Shown here piece by piece: positions 11,401-20,309 of a stretch of DNA of 40,200 bases. The stretch covers positions 1 to 40,200 of the forward strand of contig JAMAHW010000162.1 of NCBI GenBank assembly GCA_023627715.1. Direction: 5' to 3'. The notes under the pieces were generated by a model, which saw only the letters and a program-made list of their open reading frames with translations, was not told where the DNA came from and did no database searches. Position 1 is the first letter of the stretch. Each line of letters opens with the position of its first letter. Both the position numbers and the translations under genes were made by a program. This DNA is from Periconia sp. R9002 (taxonomy: Eukaryota; Ascomycota; Dothideomycetes; Pleosporales; Periconiaceae).

Positions 11401-12134
11401 GCGCCGATGTCCAGATCACGCAAGACGTCGTGGTCGCAGCTGCAGAGAACTACAGCAATGGCAAGGACATTATGGCACTCCTTCTCGGCCGTCACGGCGC
11501 CGATGTCCAGATCACGCAAGACGTCGTTGTCGCTATTATTCAAAAGTTTGATAAGAATGTAGTAACACTCCTTCTCGACCGTCGCGGCTCCGATGTCCAG
11601 ATCACGCAAGACGTCATGGTCGCAGCTGCAGAGAACAGAGGCAATGGCAAGGACATCATGACACTCTTTCTCGAGCGTTGCGGCGAAGACGTCCAGGTTA
11701 CGCAAGCGGTCGTGGTAGCAGCTGCACGGAGCGGAAGAAAGGACACTATGGCACTCCTTCTCAACCATCGCGGCGTAGACGTCCAGATCTCGCAAGAGGT
11801 GGTTCAGGTCGCTGCGTGCAATCCAGATGGAAAGGGAGCGTTAGAGTTTCTATTAAATGAACATCCCGACACATCCATTCCAAGAGACGTCATTGCGTCA
11901 ATAGTTCCAGGAGAAGTATGGACTAATCTCTTGAAGTTGTCTCCGTTCTGCTTTTTTGATCAAAAGCTTCCATTCATGATAGAGTTCAAAGAAGAAATTG
12001 TACGGAATTTGAAGGAGACAAGATCAGTCTTGGAGATGAAGGCTAGAGATGGGTTAGAAAAGGAGATGGTATCATCGCTTCTTGAGTATGGTAGTGCGCC
12101 AGGACAGGCTACTGGTTTGGAAACCCATCTGTAA
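8454..12134 (+). pseudogene. NACHT-domain NLR (NACHT_N - NACHT - ankyrin-like repeats), near-intact but with a stop at a conserved Trp
   Basis: Spliced frame of about 1,120 codons. Exons I can place: to 8845, 8893-9106, 9152-9265, 9316-9420, 9466-9664, 9715-10326 and 10376-12134; introns are 45-50 bp with GT-AG ends. Order: NACHT_N-type helical domain (DLWARAAAG, DPAHASLPWAGIR), NACHT with Walker A GIPGSGKSK (9633-9659) and Walker B TIVIDAMDEC (about 10007-10036), a winged-helix-like part (PPDLQTLYIEIYEML, FAHLSVREFLE), then ankyrin-like repeats. Such proteins are STAND NTPases used in fungal non-self recognition and programmed cell death. Two lesions: TGA at 9624-9626 where relatives have Trp (SSIL-W-LHGIPG), and no ATG in frame with exon 1; the ATG at 8454 starts MAQPTVPQ but is out of frame by indel-sized shift. 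Every other exon joint is clean, so loss looks recent, or the TGA is a sequence error or read through. Confidence 0.8.
11313..11870 (+). repeat. Six tandem ankyrin-like repeat units, 90 or 96 bp each, inside the NLR
   Basis: Unit boundaries at GTCCAGATCACGCAAGAC-type sites fall at 11409, 11505, 11595, 11691 and 11781, giving periods of 96, 90, 96 and 90 bp (32 or 30 residues). The unit consensus at protein level is ITQDVVVAAAEN, then G-KDIMALLL, then DRRGADVQ. Units two and one are nearly identical in DNA, while the last is diverged. High identity between neighbouring units is what gene conversion or unequal crossing-over produces in recognition repeats of fungal NLRs. Whole multiples of three keep the frame when unit number changes. 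Confidence 0.8.
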
Positions 12135-12349
12135 GCCCGTAACACCTGCTACTGTGCAATAGTATATCAAGCTCACTGTACCATAAACAATGATAATAGA
12201 ACTGAATTATTCTCCTCACACAGTCTGACGCTAGGTCAGAGGCTACAAGCTAGTGCCTATTACAAACGTAGAAATGCCAAACTGTCTAAGCACATATGCA
12301 TAATAAATAACGGTAATCAGGGTGAATTGCCACCAGCTCTTGCCACAAC

Positions 12350-12575
12350 TGACAAGGAGGGCGGCCGACCCGCTCCTGCCCTGACCTTGCGCCGATGGCA
12401 ATATTTCGTGGGTTTGGTGAAGAAGCGTAGGACGAATCTTTACAAAGAGAGCTCACGCTTACATGTACGGGTAGTGATTGTTAGTACAAGGTGTGCTAAG
12501 AGCTTCTGCAAGTTCTCCAATATGCGCTAGATTCATACTAGGAAGCCACAATAGTCAGACCCACAGCGGGAGCCG
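12350..12575 (-). repeat. Dispersed repeat, copy 2 (downstream of the NLR)
   Basis: Shows GGCCGACCCGCTCCTGCCC at about 12362-12380, then CTGACCTTGCG, the TTAGTACAAGGTGTGC block and CAGACCCACAGCGGGAGCC. It is in opposite orientation to copy 1, so the NLR gene is bracketed by inverted copies with the same end facing inward. Its far end runs straight into the NLR exon-1 fragment at 12578. Confidence 0.7.
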
Positions 12576-12577
12576 CG

Positions 12578-12735
12578 GGACGATCTGGTTCGAAATGCTC
12601 CAGAGTGTCTGCTAATCCTTCTTCTGGCTCCAGTAACGATCTCTGGGCCTGCGCAGCAGCAGACTTGTCCGATAGCGACAAGCAAAATATAGACTTCAAT
12701 TGCCCCGTATGCGAAGCACTGACACTTTCTGTGTA
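12578..12735 (+). pseudogene. Fragment of NACHT NLR exon 1
   Basis: Matches 8487-8615 of the NLR: TGCTCCAGAGTGT, CTAATCCTTCT, AACGATCTCTGGG and GCGCAGCAGCAG occur in the same order. In protein, SNDLWACAAADLSDSDKQ parallels SNDLWARAAAGLPDSDKQ. A one-base change before SNDLW shifts the frame relative to the preceding APEC segment, and a stop follows within 20 codons. It is a non-functional partial copy, from a segmental duplication or from a second NLR that decayed. Confidence 0.75.
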
Positions 12736-13357
12736 ACCACACTTTTCCCTGCGCTATGCAGCCTACTGAGCAGCAGACATCTCAGCTTGTGCCCGTGAGA
12801 GAATCGACTTCATCAAGCACATGTTTTATCTCAGCATGCCTATTCATGCATGAATCAATAGAATTGCACTATCCAATACGCTCATCAAGGCTTTGATCAA
12901 TGCAGCCATAACCAGTGCTGTTGTTCAAAAGAAAGAGTTCGCTGCTCAGGGGCATACACACACGAAAGCACAGACGCACAGACATACACGAACTCTCTCC
13001 TTGCGGAAACCGAGAATTGCGAGAAAACAAGGCTAAACTGTTGGATACGGTCTGCCGATCGGTGGCTGCGATTTTATCCGTTGCACGCATCCGAAGCCCA
13101 GCTATTGCCTCACCCGTATATTTCGTTTTACTGTGTCTTCCCACGTCCCTCAGATGGTAGTTACGCCTAGGGCCTTGGCGCGGTTACTTTCTTCAGCGGC
13201 TCATTAATTGACGATGGCCCCCACCTCCGATGATTAAACAGCTCTCTGGGATATATACATCATCGTTTGAATTGGCTAGGCATCTCAACGGACTGCTTTT
13301 TGACAAAATCGAAACTCGTTACATTCATTCTTTAAATGCGAAAACTTGAGAGCTATC
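12736..13357. other. No gene seen
   Basis: An ATG at about 12753 begins MQPTEQQTSQLVP, which faintly recalls the MAQPTVPQ at the start of the NLR and may be a further scrap of an NLR 5' end. Nothing else is recognisable; the right part must hold the promoter of the rhodopsin-domain gene. Confidence 0.35.
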
Positions 13358-14595
13358 ATGGCTAGTACACCCCCAGACGAGTCGCGCGCGGGAAGTGTCA
13401 TCGCAACTCTTGCTGTTAGCTTTGGCCTAGTTATAATTACTCTGGCTTTGAGACTCTGCGCTCGGTTTCAAATAACGAAGTCGCCTAGCTGGGATGATCT
13501 GACGGCTATACTTGCTACTGTAAGACGGTGCTTCCTGATCTTCCTGTGCTATTATCTAACAACTAGGACATTTTCTGAGGGAATGCTAATGTGTCGCAGT
13601 GCTGTTCCCTGATTGGAATCGTCCTCTATGCACTGTATCTCCGATGGGACGGAGCCCGCCATATGCACTACCTCAGCGAATTGCAGCGCATCAACGCACA
13701 GGGGTTTTACGATATTGCCAAGATCCCATACCTATTTGGCAACGCAATCACCAAAATATCTATCGCTTTGATGGTCATTCGTCTAACTTCTGAGAAATGG
13801 ATGAAGCGCAGCATGTATGCACTGATAGCGTTGTTGGTGATCTTGAACGGCACATGCATAATTATGCTGTTTGCTTATTGTCCTCCGACTCGTGCCTTTC
13901 GGACTTTCCTTATTCACTCAAAGTGTCGTCCCGCAATGGCCTTGCATGTTACTTCCAACGTTCAAGAAGGTAAATTTCCTACTATAACCGAATGAGAGGA
14001 TCCGACCGAAGCTGAATTTATCTCACAGCATGGTCGGTTGTTACCGACCTTATTTGCACTTCTATTCCCCTTATGATGGTATGGAAGCTTCAGATGGATT
14101 TTCATAAGAAAATCGTGATAACCGTGTTGATTGGGTTCGGTCTGGTGTAAGTAGGCGCTCCGGTCTTTCAATTGCTAGGTATTGATCAGAGATAGAACCA
14201 CCGCTTGCTCTATTGGCAGGATAGTATATTATAACAAAATCGACTATGAGGATTTTACATGTAAGTTATGCATTTCTGGTACGCCTCAAACAGGAGATAG
14301 AGCTGTTCTGACTACAGCAGGGCAGGGTGCCGAAGGTATCATTTGGACGACTCTTGAGCAGAACATCGGTCTTATAGCCGCGAACCTACCTCCATTGGGA
14401 AAATTCTCGAGACTCGTATATGAAAAGATTTTAGCTTCATCCAGCATCCAATACATCATCGCGCGCTCTGGAGGGTCAGCATCTGAGAAGCTGTCCGATA
14501 ACCGAGCCCCTACAATTGGGGCGGTGAGGCCAAAGCGATCAAAGGATTCGGATTTTGAGCTTATGCGGACAGAAAATTCTGATGATTTGAGTTAG
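13358..14595 (+). CDS. Rhodopsin-domain (PTH11-like) integral membrane protein
   Basis: Five exons: 13358-13519, 13600-13969, 14029-14146, 14190-14260 and 14321-14595, summing to 996 bases (331 residues) in one frame; introns of 80, 59, 43 and 60 bp have GT-AG ends. Several hydrophobic helices are clear (for example around LAVSFGLVIITLAL, YALIALLVILNGTCIIML, VVTDLICTSIPLMMVW, IVITVLIGFGL). Family marks of the fungal rhodopsin domain: R-x-C-A-R after TM1, SWDD, YDIAK-PYLFG, SNVQEAWSVVTD, and EQNIGLIAANLPPL. Length and topology match the family, whose members are seven-helix plasma-membrane proteins related to PTH11; ligand and output are not known. Nothing looks broken. The start is the first ATG, giving a short polar N-terminus before TM1. 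Confidence 0.85.
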
Positions 14596-15984
14596 AGAGT
14601 TTTGCATAGAGCCCCAGCACAGAAGGCGAAGAATTCAACTGAAATAATTGGAGCTTCTGACATTGACTTTCAGTAGCAGTTTTCTCCGTTATACATCAAT
14701 GTCAACCTGTTCATCATTACGCAGTCCGTTGATACACTGCTTAATTCACTCTCAGGATGTATACTCTCTAATACTCGCTTTGGCTATTCCTCCAGAGAGT
14801 GGGTTATTTCACTCCAGTCCTATTGCCCTCCGTCAAGATCTTGAAATGCTTCGTAGTGTCGTTTACACACGGATAACTTTATATGCGATAGAAAGACCTA
14901 TCCCACATTACATCTTCAATGCAATAAAATGTTAATTAACATCAAGAGAGCCATTCATAGTGAACTCACGCGCATACCAGACGGACAGCGAACTTCCATC
15001 TCTAATCCGCGGTGGACAACACTGCAGGATCAGGCTTGTAAACGTCGAGAAATGACTAACCCAATCTTCTCAGCAGGCAGACATTTTACCACACGTCGGC
15101 TCCTCTCCGCCTCCCTGGTTCTACTGTACTATATATGTTAGCTTGAGGTGTCCCTTTGATGCTCTCGCGCAGTAGACAAAAGCAATACTCTTAAGGAAAG
15201 GTGAAGCGTCAGCTTCGAGACACCCGTCGGCGTATTATGTCATGCTACGATATGAAATTGCTACGGTATGAAATACTGGCGTTAATGTTAGGAATTTATG
15301 CCACTCCAGTATTGTCACGGCCCAAACAGGCCTAGCGGGCGAGAGTGAAGGTTCGATTTGCGTCCACCTTATCCGAGTAAGCTAGATTGAGGAAAGACGA
15401 AGCAGCGGGTTTTGTTCACCCTGCCGCCTTACACTTCCATTGAATATACTCCACTCAGATCATTGAGGCTTTCTGTCAACACCGGCGGTCATGCGCTCCG
15501 CAGTATGATTGGTCTCCCGTGTCGGGCTTGATGAACGCTTTACGCTCGAAGAAATACGACTGCCAGTGGACTGAAAATATTCCTCTCGGTGAAGGCCAGT
15601 AGCGTCTCACCTCCTAGCTGTGATGCACTCTGCTCGGGCTGGATATCGTCGACATCAGGGGTCCTTCGCCTTTTCGGACTCTCGCTGCGATGTGAGCCGG
15701 TTGCAGGCAAAGCTTGTGGGAGGGGCATGGCGCGCTTCCTTTTTAGGGGAGCTGAACACGGCTTGGAGCCTTCGTGGGGCGGAGTGAGAGGATTGTAGCT
15801 TTCTTGTGCGGTATGCAGCCACGAACTAACAAGAGTGTGCTGAACTTGAGTAGCTACTACATTGATGCATCGTCGTTGAGGGAATGATGGCTGGTTAATA
15901 CGTAGCCCTGCGATTCGTTTCGCAGCGACTAGGTGATTGGCACGCTATCACATGAGTCCAGATCGGCTGCATAGCCATCGCGCT
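14596..15984. other. No gene seen; possible LTR-like start near 15314
   Basis: About 1.4 kb without a believable coding frame. TGTCACGGCCCAAACAGGCC at about 15314 resembles the start of Gypsy-class LTRs (TGTCACGGCC), but I see no matching end or second copy. The stretch may hold old transposon sequence. Confidence 0.35.
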
Positions 15985-16050
15985 TGTGACAACTTATCGG
16001 GCCTCGTTTTTGGTTCCCACTATGGAGCTCGTAAAAATATTGCCTTCAGG
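15985..16050 (+). repeat. Short member of the dispersed repeat family
   Basis: Contains CGGGCCTCGTTTTTGGTTCC, then CACTATGGAGCTC and AATATTGCCTTCAGGGC. Both ends resemble ends of the longer copies (GGAACC.AAAA and ATATCGCCTTCAGGGC at 37 kb), with the middle missing. It directly abuts the LINE 3' tail, so it may be part of that tail or a nested insertion. Confidence 0.45.
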
Positions 16051-16054
16051 GCGT

Positions 16055-17395
16055 GTGTGTGTGTGTGTTCTATTATGGCCATGCATCCTGAGGGTATGGG
16101 CCGTTACTACGCGCTAGCTGATACCTCTTACTGCACTACATTCTCTCCAGTTCAGAAGCCAACCGTGAGACCTGCTCGTCCTTTGCCTAACTCCATGCTC
16201 AACATAGGAAAGTAGATGTAAAAGAAAGCAATACATCACCTTATCGCGCAAGCTGCTTAGCTTAGAGGCCTCGTGTCCGCAGGGCGCTTCCGGCGTCGTG
16301 TACCTCTTAATCGGCAGCACACTGGCCGAGGCACGTTTATGGACAGGTTGCTATCCTCCCAGTGCATGCGACAGCTCTCCGAATCGCTGCCCGTGCTGCT
16401 GTCTTAGTTGTGCTCTTTGCTGCCTCCATCGCCTGCACGTAAAAAGAAAGTGCGCTATGGACTCTATGCTCCCGCACTCGCATAGCTCTGTGTCGGATAC
16501 CTTAATCTTGTGGAGATACTCCTTGAGAAATGTCTTGCCTGTCCGAAGCTGTGTGAGGATAGCAGCCTCGGCGCTGCTCAGCTGCCGGTCCAGCTCTGCT
16601 GACCTGCCTAGGTGGAACGCTGCATCGATTTCCCTGGTGAACATGCCTGTCTCTGCCGCCTGGTGCGAGAACCCTCCTGCTATGTCGGCTTTTTCCATTG
16701 CTAGTCGTACCAGATACCAAGGAACGCCATTGCGCGGCGGCGGCTCCTTGCTTTCTTTCTTCGTGGCTGCCTTCGCCAGCTTGTCTGCTTCTTCGTTTCC
16801 CTCGATCCCTGCGTGTCCTGGAATCCAGTACGACGTGACGTTGACCATTCGTAGTTTCTTGACGATTTCTGCCACCACCTCTTGACAGGCGCTCGCTCTC
16901 CAGCTCTGCACCGACAGCAGCGCCGACTGCGAGTCCGAGAAAATTCGAACGCTTAACGCTGGCACCTCGCGACCGTTACTGTCGAAAGCTGTGCACTCTG
17001 GGGCCCACGGCCAGTTGGCTGCCTCGCTGATCGTCAGCAGCTCGGTGAGGTGTGCGTCCGCCTGCTCTGAGCTGGCCACTGTCTTCGATATGCGTACTCG
17101 CGAGGGCATGGCATACACTCCGATGCCCGCCCTACCGTTTGTCACCAATGCATCCACGTACAGATCCACTTGTGCCGGCTGGTAGTCCTCGATTGCAACT
17201 TGCGCCTCTTCCTCGTCCTCACATATCACGACCTCCGGTCTGGCCATCCACGGCGGATACGTGTATGGTTTGACCTCGAGCACTCTGTTCACCTCAGCTT
17301 CTTGACACATCTCCGCGACCCTCATGAGCGGCGACCGGTGTCTGGTGCACAGCCGTTGCCGTCTGAGCATCCAGTGCGCGTGCGACGGGGACAGA
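16055..17395 (-). mobile_element. 5'-truncated Tad-like LINE (non-LTR retrotransposon): RNase H end and 3' tail
   Basis: Covers the RNase H reading frame plus about 290 bases of 3' flank that recur at 5250-5490. No reverse transcriptase or endonuclease region is present: upstream of about 17390 the same-strand frame changes to proline-rich sequence that matches a DUF7924-type protein better than a LINE. This is the usual form of an abortive insertion. The 3' edge is marked by a GT/CA microsatellite. Confidence 0.7.
16351..17370 (-). CDS. LINE ORF2 C-terminal part: RNase H and CCHC-like zinc motif (truncated)
   Basis: Frame of 339 residues from the first possible start, although the frame is open further upstream. 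RNase H features are complete: Asp73 in YVDALVTNGRAGIGVY, Glu110 in LTELL, Asp146 in FSDSQSALLS, and His186 with Asp196 in IPGHAGIEGNEEADKLAK. After this comes the LRTGKTFLKEYL segment and a C-x-C-x7-H-x4-C motif (CECGSIESIAHFLFTC) typical of the end of fungal Tad/CRE-like ORF2 proteins. RNase H removes the RNA strand in reverse transcription. Without reverse transcriptase the element is dead. The terminal TAG follows a Gly-Gly and may itself replace a Trp codon, since the frame stays open after it for another 70 codons. Confidence 0.8.
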   Translation of the reverse strand: MLRRQRLCTRHRSPLMRVAEMCQEAEVNRVLEVKPYTYPPWMARPEVVICEDEEEAQVAIEDYQPAQVDLYVDALVTNGRAGIGVYAMPSRVRISKTVASSEQADAHLTELLTISEAANWPWAPECTAFDSNGREVPALSVRIFSDSQSALLSVQSWRASACQEVVAEIVKKLRMVNVTSYWIPGHAGIEGNEEADKLAKAATKKESKEPPPRNGVPWYLVRLAMEKADIAGGFSHQAAETGMFTREIDAAFHLGRSAELDRQLSSAEAAILTQLRTGKTFLKEYLHKIKVSDTELCECGSIESIAHFLFTCRRWRQQRAQLRQQHGQRFGELSHALGG

Positions 17396-18341
17396 CTATT
17401 CGGATTCTCCGAGGAGATATCGCTTGGAGCGGTAGAAGGAGCGCTGAATATTGGGGTGTTCGGGAAAGTGGATGCTGCTGACGGGGCACGGGGCGGGACT
17501 GTATCAACATTTGTAGGCTGCGCGTCGTTTTGTGGGAGGGAGGTAGATGTGGGGTGAGGAACGAAGTCGAAGGGTGAGGGTGCGGTTGGCTTGAGTTCCG
17601 GATTTCACGCTGTTCGGGGTTGTCAGTCGGAATGAAATGATGCAGCGACTACGAAAATAGACATTAAACCTACGCTTCTCAGATGCAGTGAGCATCAAAG
17701 TATCTGGCTCGAGTCTTTCCAGTGGCTGGAGCAAGCCCAGGAACAGATGGCTCCGCCACTCACTTTCCCCAGCGCACTTCTTCGCCAACACTCTAGATTC
17801 TTCACAGTATTGCCTTGCCAATTCACCAATAGTTCCCTGTTGCCATAATAACCATGTGCTATCATCAAATATCCGTCCGAGCTGTGCTTCCACCTCTGTA
17901 GGCGCCTCAGGAAAATAATCCATAAATAAGTTCGCATCCGCCATATTGAGGGCTGTTTGATTTCTTGATGGGACTGGAAGATCGCCGTCGTTGAGCTAGC
18001 TTGGCTGTTCTGCGTCGATTTCCTCTCCAGCTCATGTCACTGGGTGTCGGTGATGGCGGCATCTCGATTTCGTTCTGACTTTCACACTGATTTGCCCACT
18101 GCTGGACAGCCTGTCTACAGCTTGCGTTGTGATCTTCTGCTGATTCTGATTTCGATGTAGCGTCGAGTTTTTCAAGTGTTTTCTGCGTAAGTAGTGGCGT
18201 ATTCGACTGGTCGCGCTCGAATGCGCAATTGAGGAGGTCGGGGAAAGAGTCGTCCGTATATCTTAATCTCTGACATTTGCAGCGATGTGCACCGTCTTTC
18301 AAGTGCTCAATAGGGCTAGTAACCTCAAGCAACCGCTTCAT
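17396..18341 (-). pseudogene. N-terminal part of a DUF7924-type protein, interrupted by a LINE
   Basis: Two minus-strand blocks join into one fungal protein pattern. 18341-17960 has a basic, Ser-rich N-terminus ending RRRSSSPIKKSNSPQY. A one-base shift leads into 17950-17670 with ANLFMDYFPEAP, LARQYCEESR, ECRSH-like CAGESEWRSHLFLG and LQPLERL, ending TASEK. An intron-like stretch (GTAGGT to GAACAG) follows, and then NPELKPTAPSPFDF. I recall SEK-W-xxxLKP as the lead-in to DUF7924 in fungal proteins of unknown function; here TGA at 17605-17607 takes the Trp position. The proline-rich frame runs into the LINE at about 17390 and no DUF7924 core is found beyond it. Frameshift, stop and insertion make this a dead gene. 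The family name is from memory. Confidence 0.5.
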
Positions 18342-18539
18342 AGCAATGCCGAAGCGTTACAGACGTAATGTGACGATGTTGAGTGTGATGAATGGTGTTG
18401 TTGTCATTATTGTTCTGGAAGCAGCAGCAGCGCACAGATCCCAAACGATCGGAGGTTTTTATCTCCGATAAATCTCTATTGCCCCGCAATCGCACCAATA
18501 CTATTGTAGGAACGGGGATGATCAACATTCTACGGCTCG

Positions 18540-18645
18540 TCAGTAGCGCCATCGCTGCTTGTATCTGGCAGATCTAGGTTCGAATATGCATATTTCGCCA
18601 GTCCATCAATATTTCCGATTCGGGACAGTGATGTTATATTATTAA
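18540..18645 (-). pseudogene. Scrap of a BTB-protein C-terminal region
   Basis: The minus-strand translation includes GLAKYAYSNLDLPDTSSDGA, parallel to ELARYAYSSPDLPDRSEDN in the C-terminal part of the BTB gene at 29.5-30.5 kb. It ends at a stop soon after and its upstream side abuts the transposase fragment. It is an old partial copy of that gene family. Confidence 0.5.
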
Positions 18646-18675
18646 CGTTGCAATGGGTTATTACATGAGACAGAT

Positions 18676-19075
18676 TCACCACTCTGTATGTCCGCCCTTT
18701 GCATCTATCACCGCCTGACACCTTTCTTTCATACTATCAATGTACTTCCTTACATCCCCCAAGCTTAGCGCTGCCCACTCTGCTTCTATACATTGTCGCA
18801 ATCCTGCAAGAGTACGAGGGCATTTCTTGCTGACCCTGTGCTTCAGCACTCGCCACACATTCTCGATCGGGTTCAAATCGGGAGAGTTAGCAGGCCAGCT
18901 CATTCTATCTATGTTGTTAGTCTCATGAAGCTGTCTGGTAAGCTTGGCAGTATGTGAGGAGGCACCATCCTCCATCAGAATAGCACGCTTCAAGCGGTTC
19001 CGAGAGTGACGCGCTACCCAGTCCATGAAATGGTACACCCAAGGGAGCACCCGTCCTCTGTACACTTGGTCGGGT
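18676..19075 (-). pseudogene. Truncated Tc1/mariner (DD34E) transposase, C-terminal third
   Basis: About 129 residues homologous to residues 243-372 of the intact transposase at 27.2-28.3 kb: RVLPWVYHFMDWVA, LMEDGASSHTAKLTRQLH, PANSPDLNPIENVWR and the identical style of ending GGHTEW. Asp of EDGAS and Glu of PIENVW are separated by 34 residues. The first catalytic Asp and the whole DNA-binding half are missing; homology stops at about 19075. It cannot encode an active enzyme. Confidence 0.85.
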
Positions 19076-19224
19076 GGACAGGGATAAGATGCAGAGGCTA
19101 TAGCCTAATAAAAAAAAAGGATGTACGTATAAGGCGTCACTTCCTGTGCGCTGCCCATCTTAACCGCACATCTTCACTAATATAGCATTTTCACAGTTCT
19201 CAACGACAACTCGCAGCATTGCCC

Positions 19225-19260
19225 CCGACGCAAGGTCAGGGCAGGAGCGGGTGGCCATGC
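19225..19260 (+). repeat. Terminal piece of the dispersed repeat
   Basis: GACGCAAGGTCAGGGCAGGA, continuing GCGGGTGGCCATGC, matches the end of copy 1 (8016-8050) with a two-base deletion. No more of the element is seen on either side. Confidence 0.6.
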
Positions 19261-19551
19261 TGACGGAAACTAGTGACCAGATACTAGCGCATGCTCCGCC
19301 GCCATGCTAATAGATTAAAATAGGCTACTATCGCTTCGCGTTTCTTTTATGTACTCTTCTGTACTTGGTTTCTTAGGTTAAGCACAACCCCTCGCTTACA
19401 CTAATTATTCGCCGTTAATTGCTGCTTATTTACATCACATGATCTCCTCACACTGTCCTACCTAAAACACACGGCCCTCAGCTATTTCTATTCTATTCAT
19501 ATGTTCCTACATTCACTAGTGCCACTCATAGTGCTTGCGCGCTAGGGTTTT

Positions 19552-20055
19552 GCTTCAGCCATACCGTTTCTTAGCCTACCAGATGAGTTACTACTCTGCG
19601 TATCGGAGAACTTAGGGTCTGAAGAGTACATCTATGCCCTTAAACTAGCCAATCAGCAGCTTTACTATCTACTGGATACTCTTCTTTACCGTCACAAAAT
19701 ACAATACTCTGGAGGTTCGGTACTCCTCTAGGCGAGTGAACATGGCCAGGAGACGACAGTCCAGAAATTCCTTAATGCCGACGTTAAGGCGCAGGGCGGA
19801 ACCTACAGCAACGCATTATACGCGGCTTCATCTAAAGGCTACAAGCCAATTGTAAAGCTGCTGCTCGAAAAGGGCGCTAACGTAAATGCGCGAGGTATGC
19901 ACTACAACAATGCATTCCGGACGGCCGTATCTAGAGGCCACGAGCCAATTGTGAGGCTGCTGCTTAAGAAGGACACCGACTTCGATGCACAGGTGGCAGT
20001 ATCAACACAGGTAGACGTTATCTACTCGCTTCGAGTCTGTAGAGTGAGCAGATGA
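19552..20055 (+). pseudogene. F-box plus ankyrin-repeat protein, broken
   Basis: Reading from 19552 without an ATG gives FLSLPDELLLCVSENLGSEE, an F-box-like start, then a TAG at 19729-19731, then in the same frame ASEHGQETTVQKFLN and two ankyrin repeats: ALYAASSKGYKPIVKLLLEK with GANVNARG, and AFRTAVSRGHEPIVRLLLK. In relatives the residue before ASEHGQ is Trp (LLWAxEHGQ), so TAG probably derives from TGG. The frame ends at 20053-20055 after an unrelated tail, far short of a normal ankyrin array. It is a truncated relic of the abundant fungal F-box/ankyrin family. Confidence 0.7.
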
Positions 20056-20309
20056 CACGTGCAATCCGACTATTGGCAAAGTGATGACAATAACACTCTG
20101 GTATTCAGGAATCTATATAAAGACAGTACAGCAGCAAAGTAGTGACGGTTAATGACAGTAAAGAACATAAACAGACATGCAAACAATGGAAAACCTCCAA
20201 ACAGGAAATCAATCACTCACCCCACTTCCAACGATCAACCCTTCGCCATGACTCCTTCCGTCTCGAAAAGAGAAGGGAATTCCACGCGCTCGGCAGACCG
20301 CCCTCAAGG

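Noticed and set aside
11298..11795. Minus-strand frame of 165 codons with internal repeats
   Set aside because: The repetition is only the mirror of the ankyrin-like repeats coded on the plus strand.
14648..14935. Plus-strand frame of 95 codons after the rhodopsin-domain gene
   Set aside because: It follows that gene's stop, has no motif, and looks like ordinary 3' sequence.
15340..15380. tRNA gene suggested by GGTTCGATT
   Set aside because: No acceptor stem, D-arm or anticodon arm can be drawn around it; no tRNA was found elsewhere.
15314..15440. Gypsy-type LTR beginning TGTCACGGCC
   Set aside because: Only the first 20 bases fit; no CA end, no partner LTR and no primer-binding site were found.
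16056..16070. GT/CA run that could be a regulatory or Z-DNA-like site
   Set aside because: It is a short microsatellite at the LINE 3' edge and recurs with the LINE tail at 5.48 kb.
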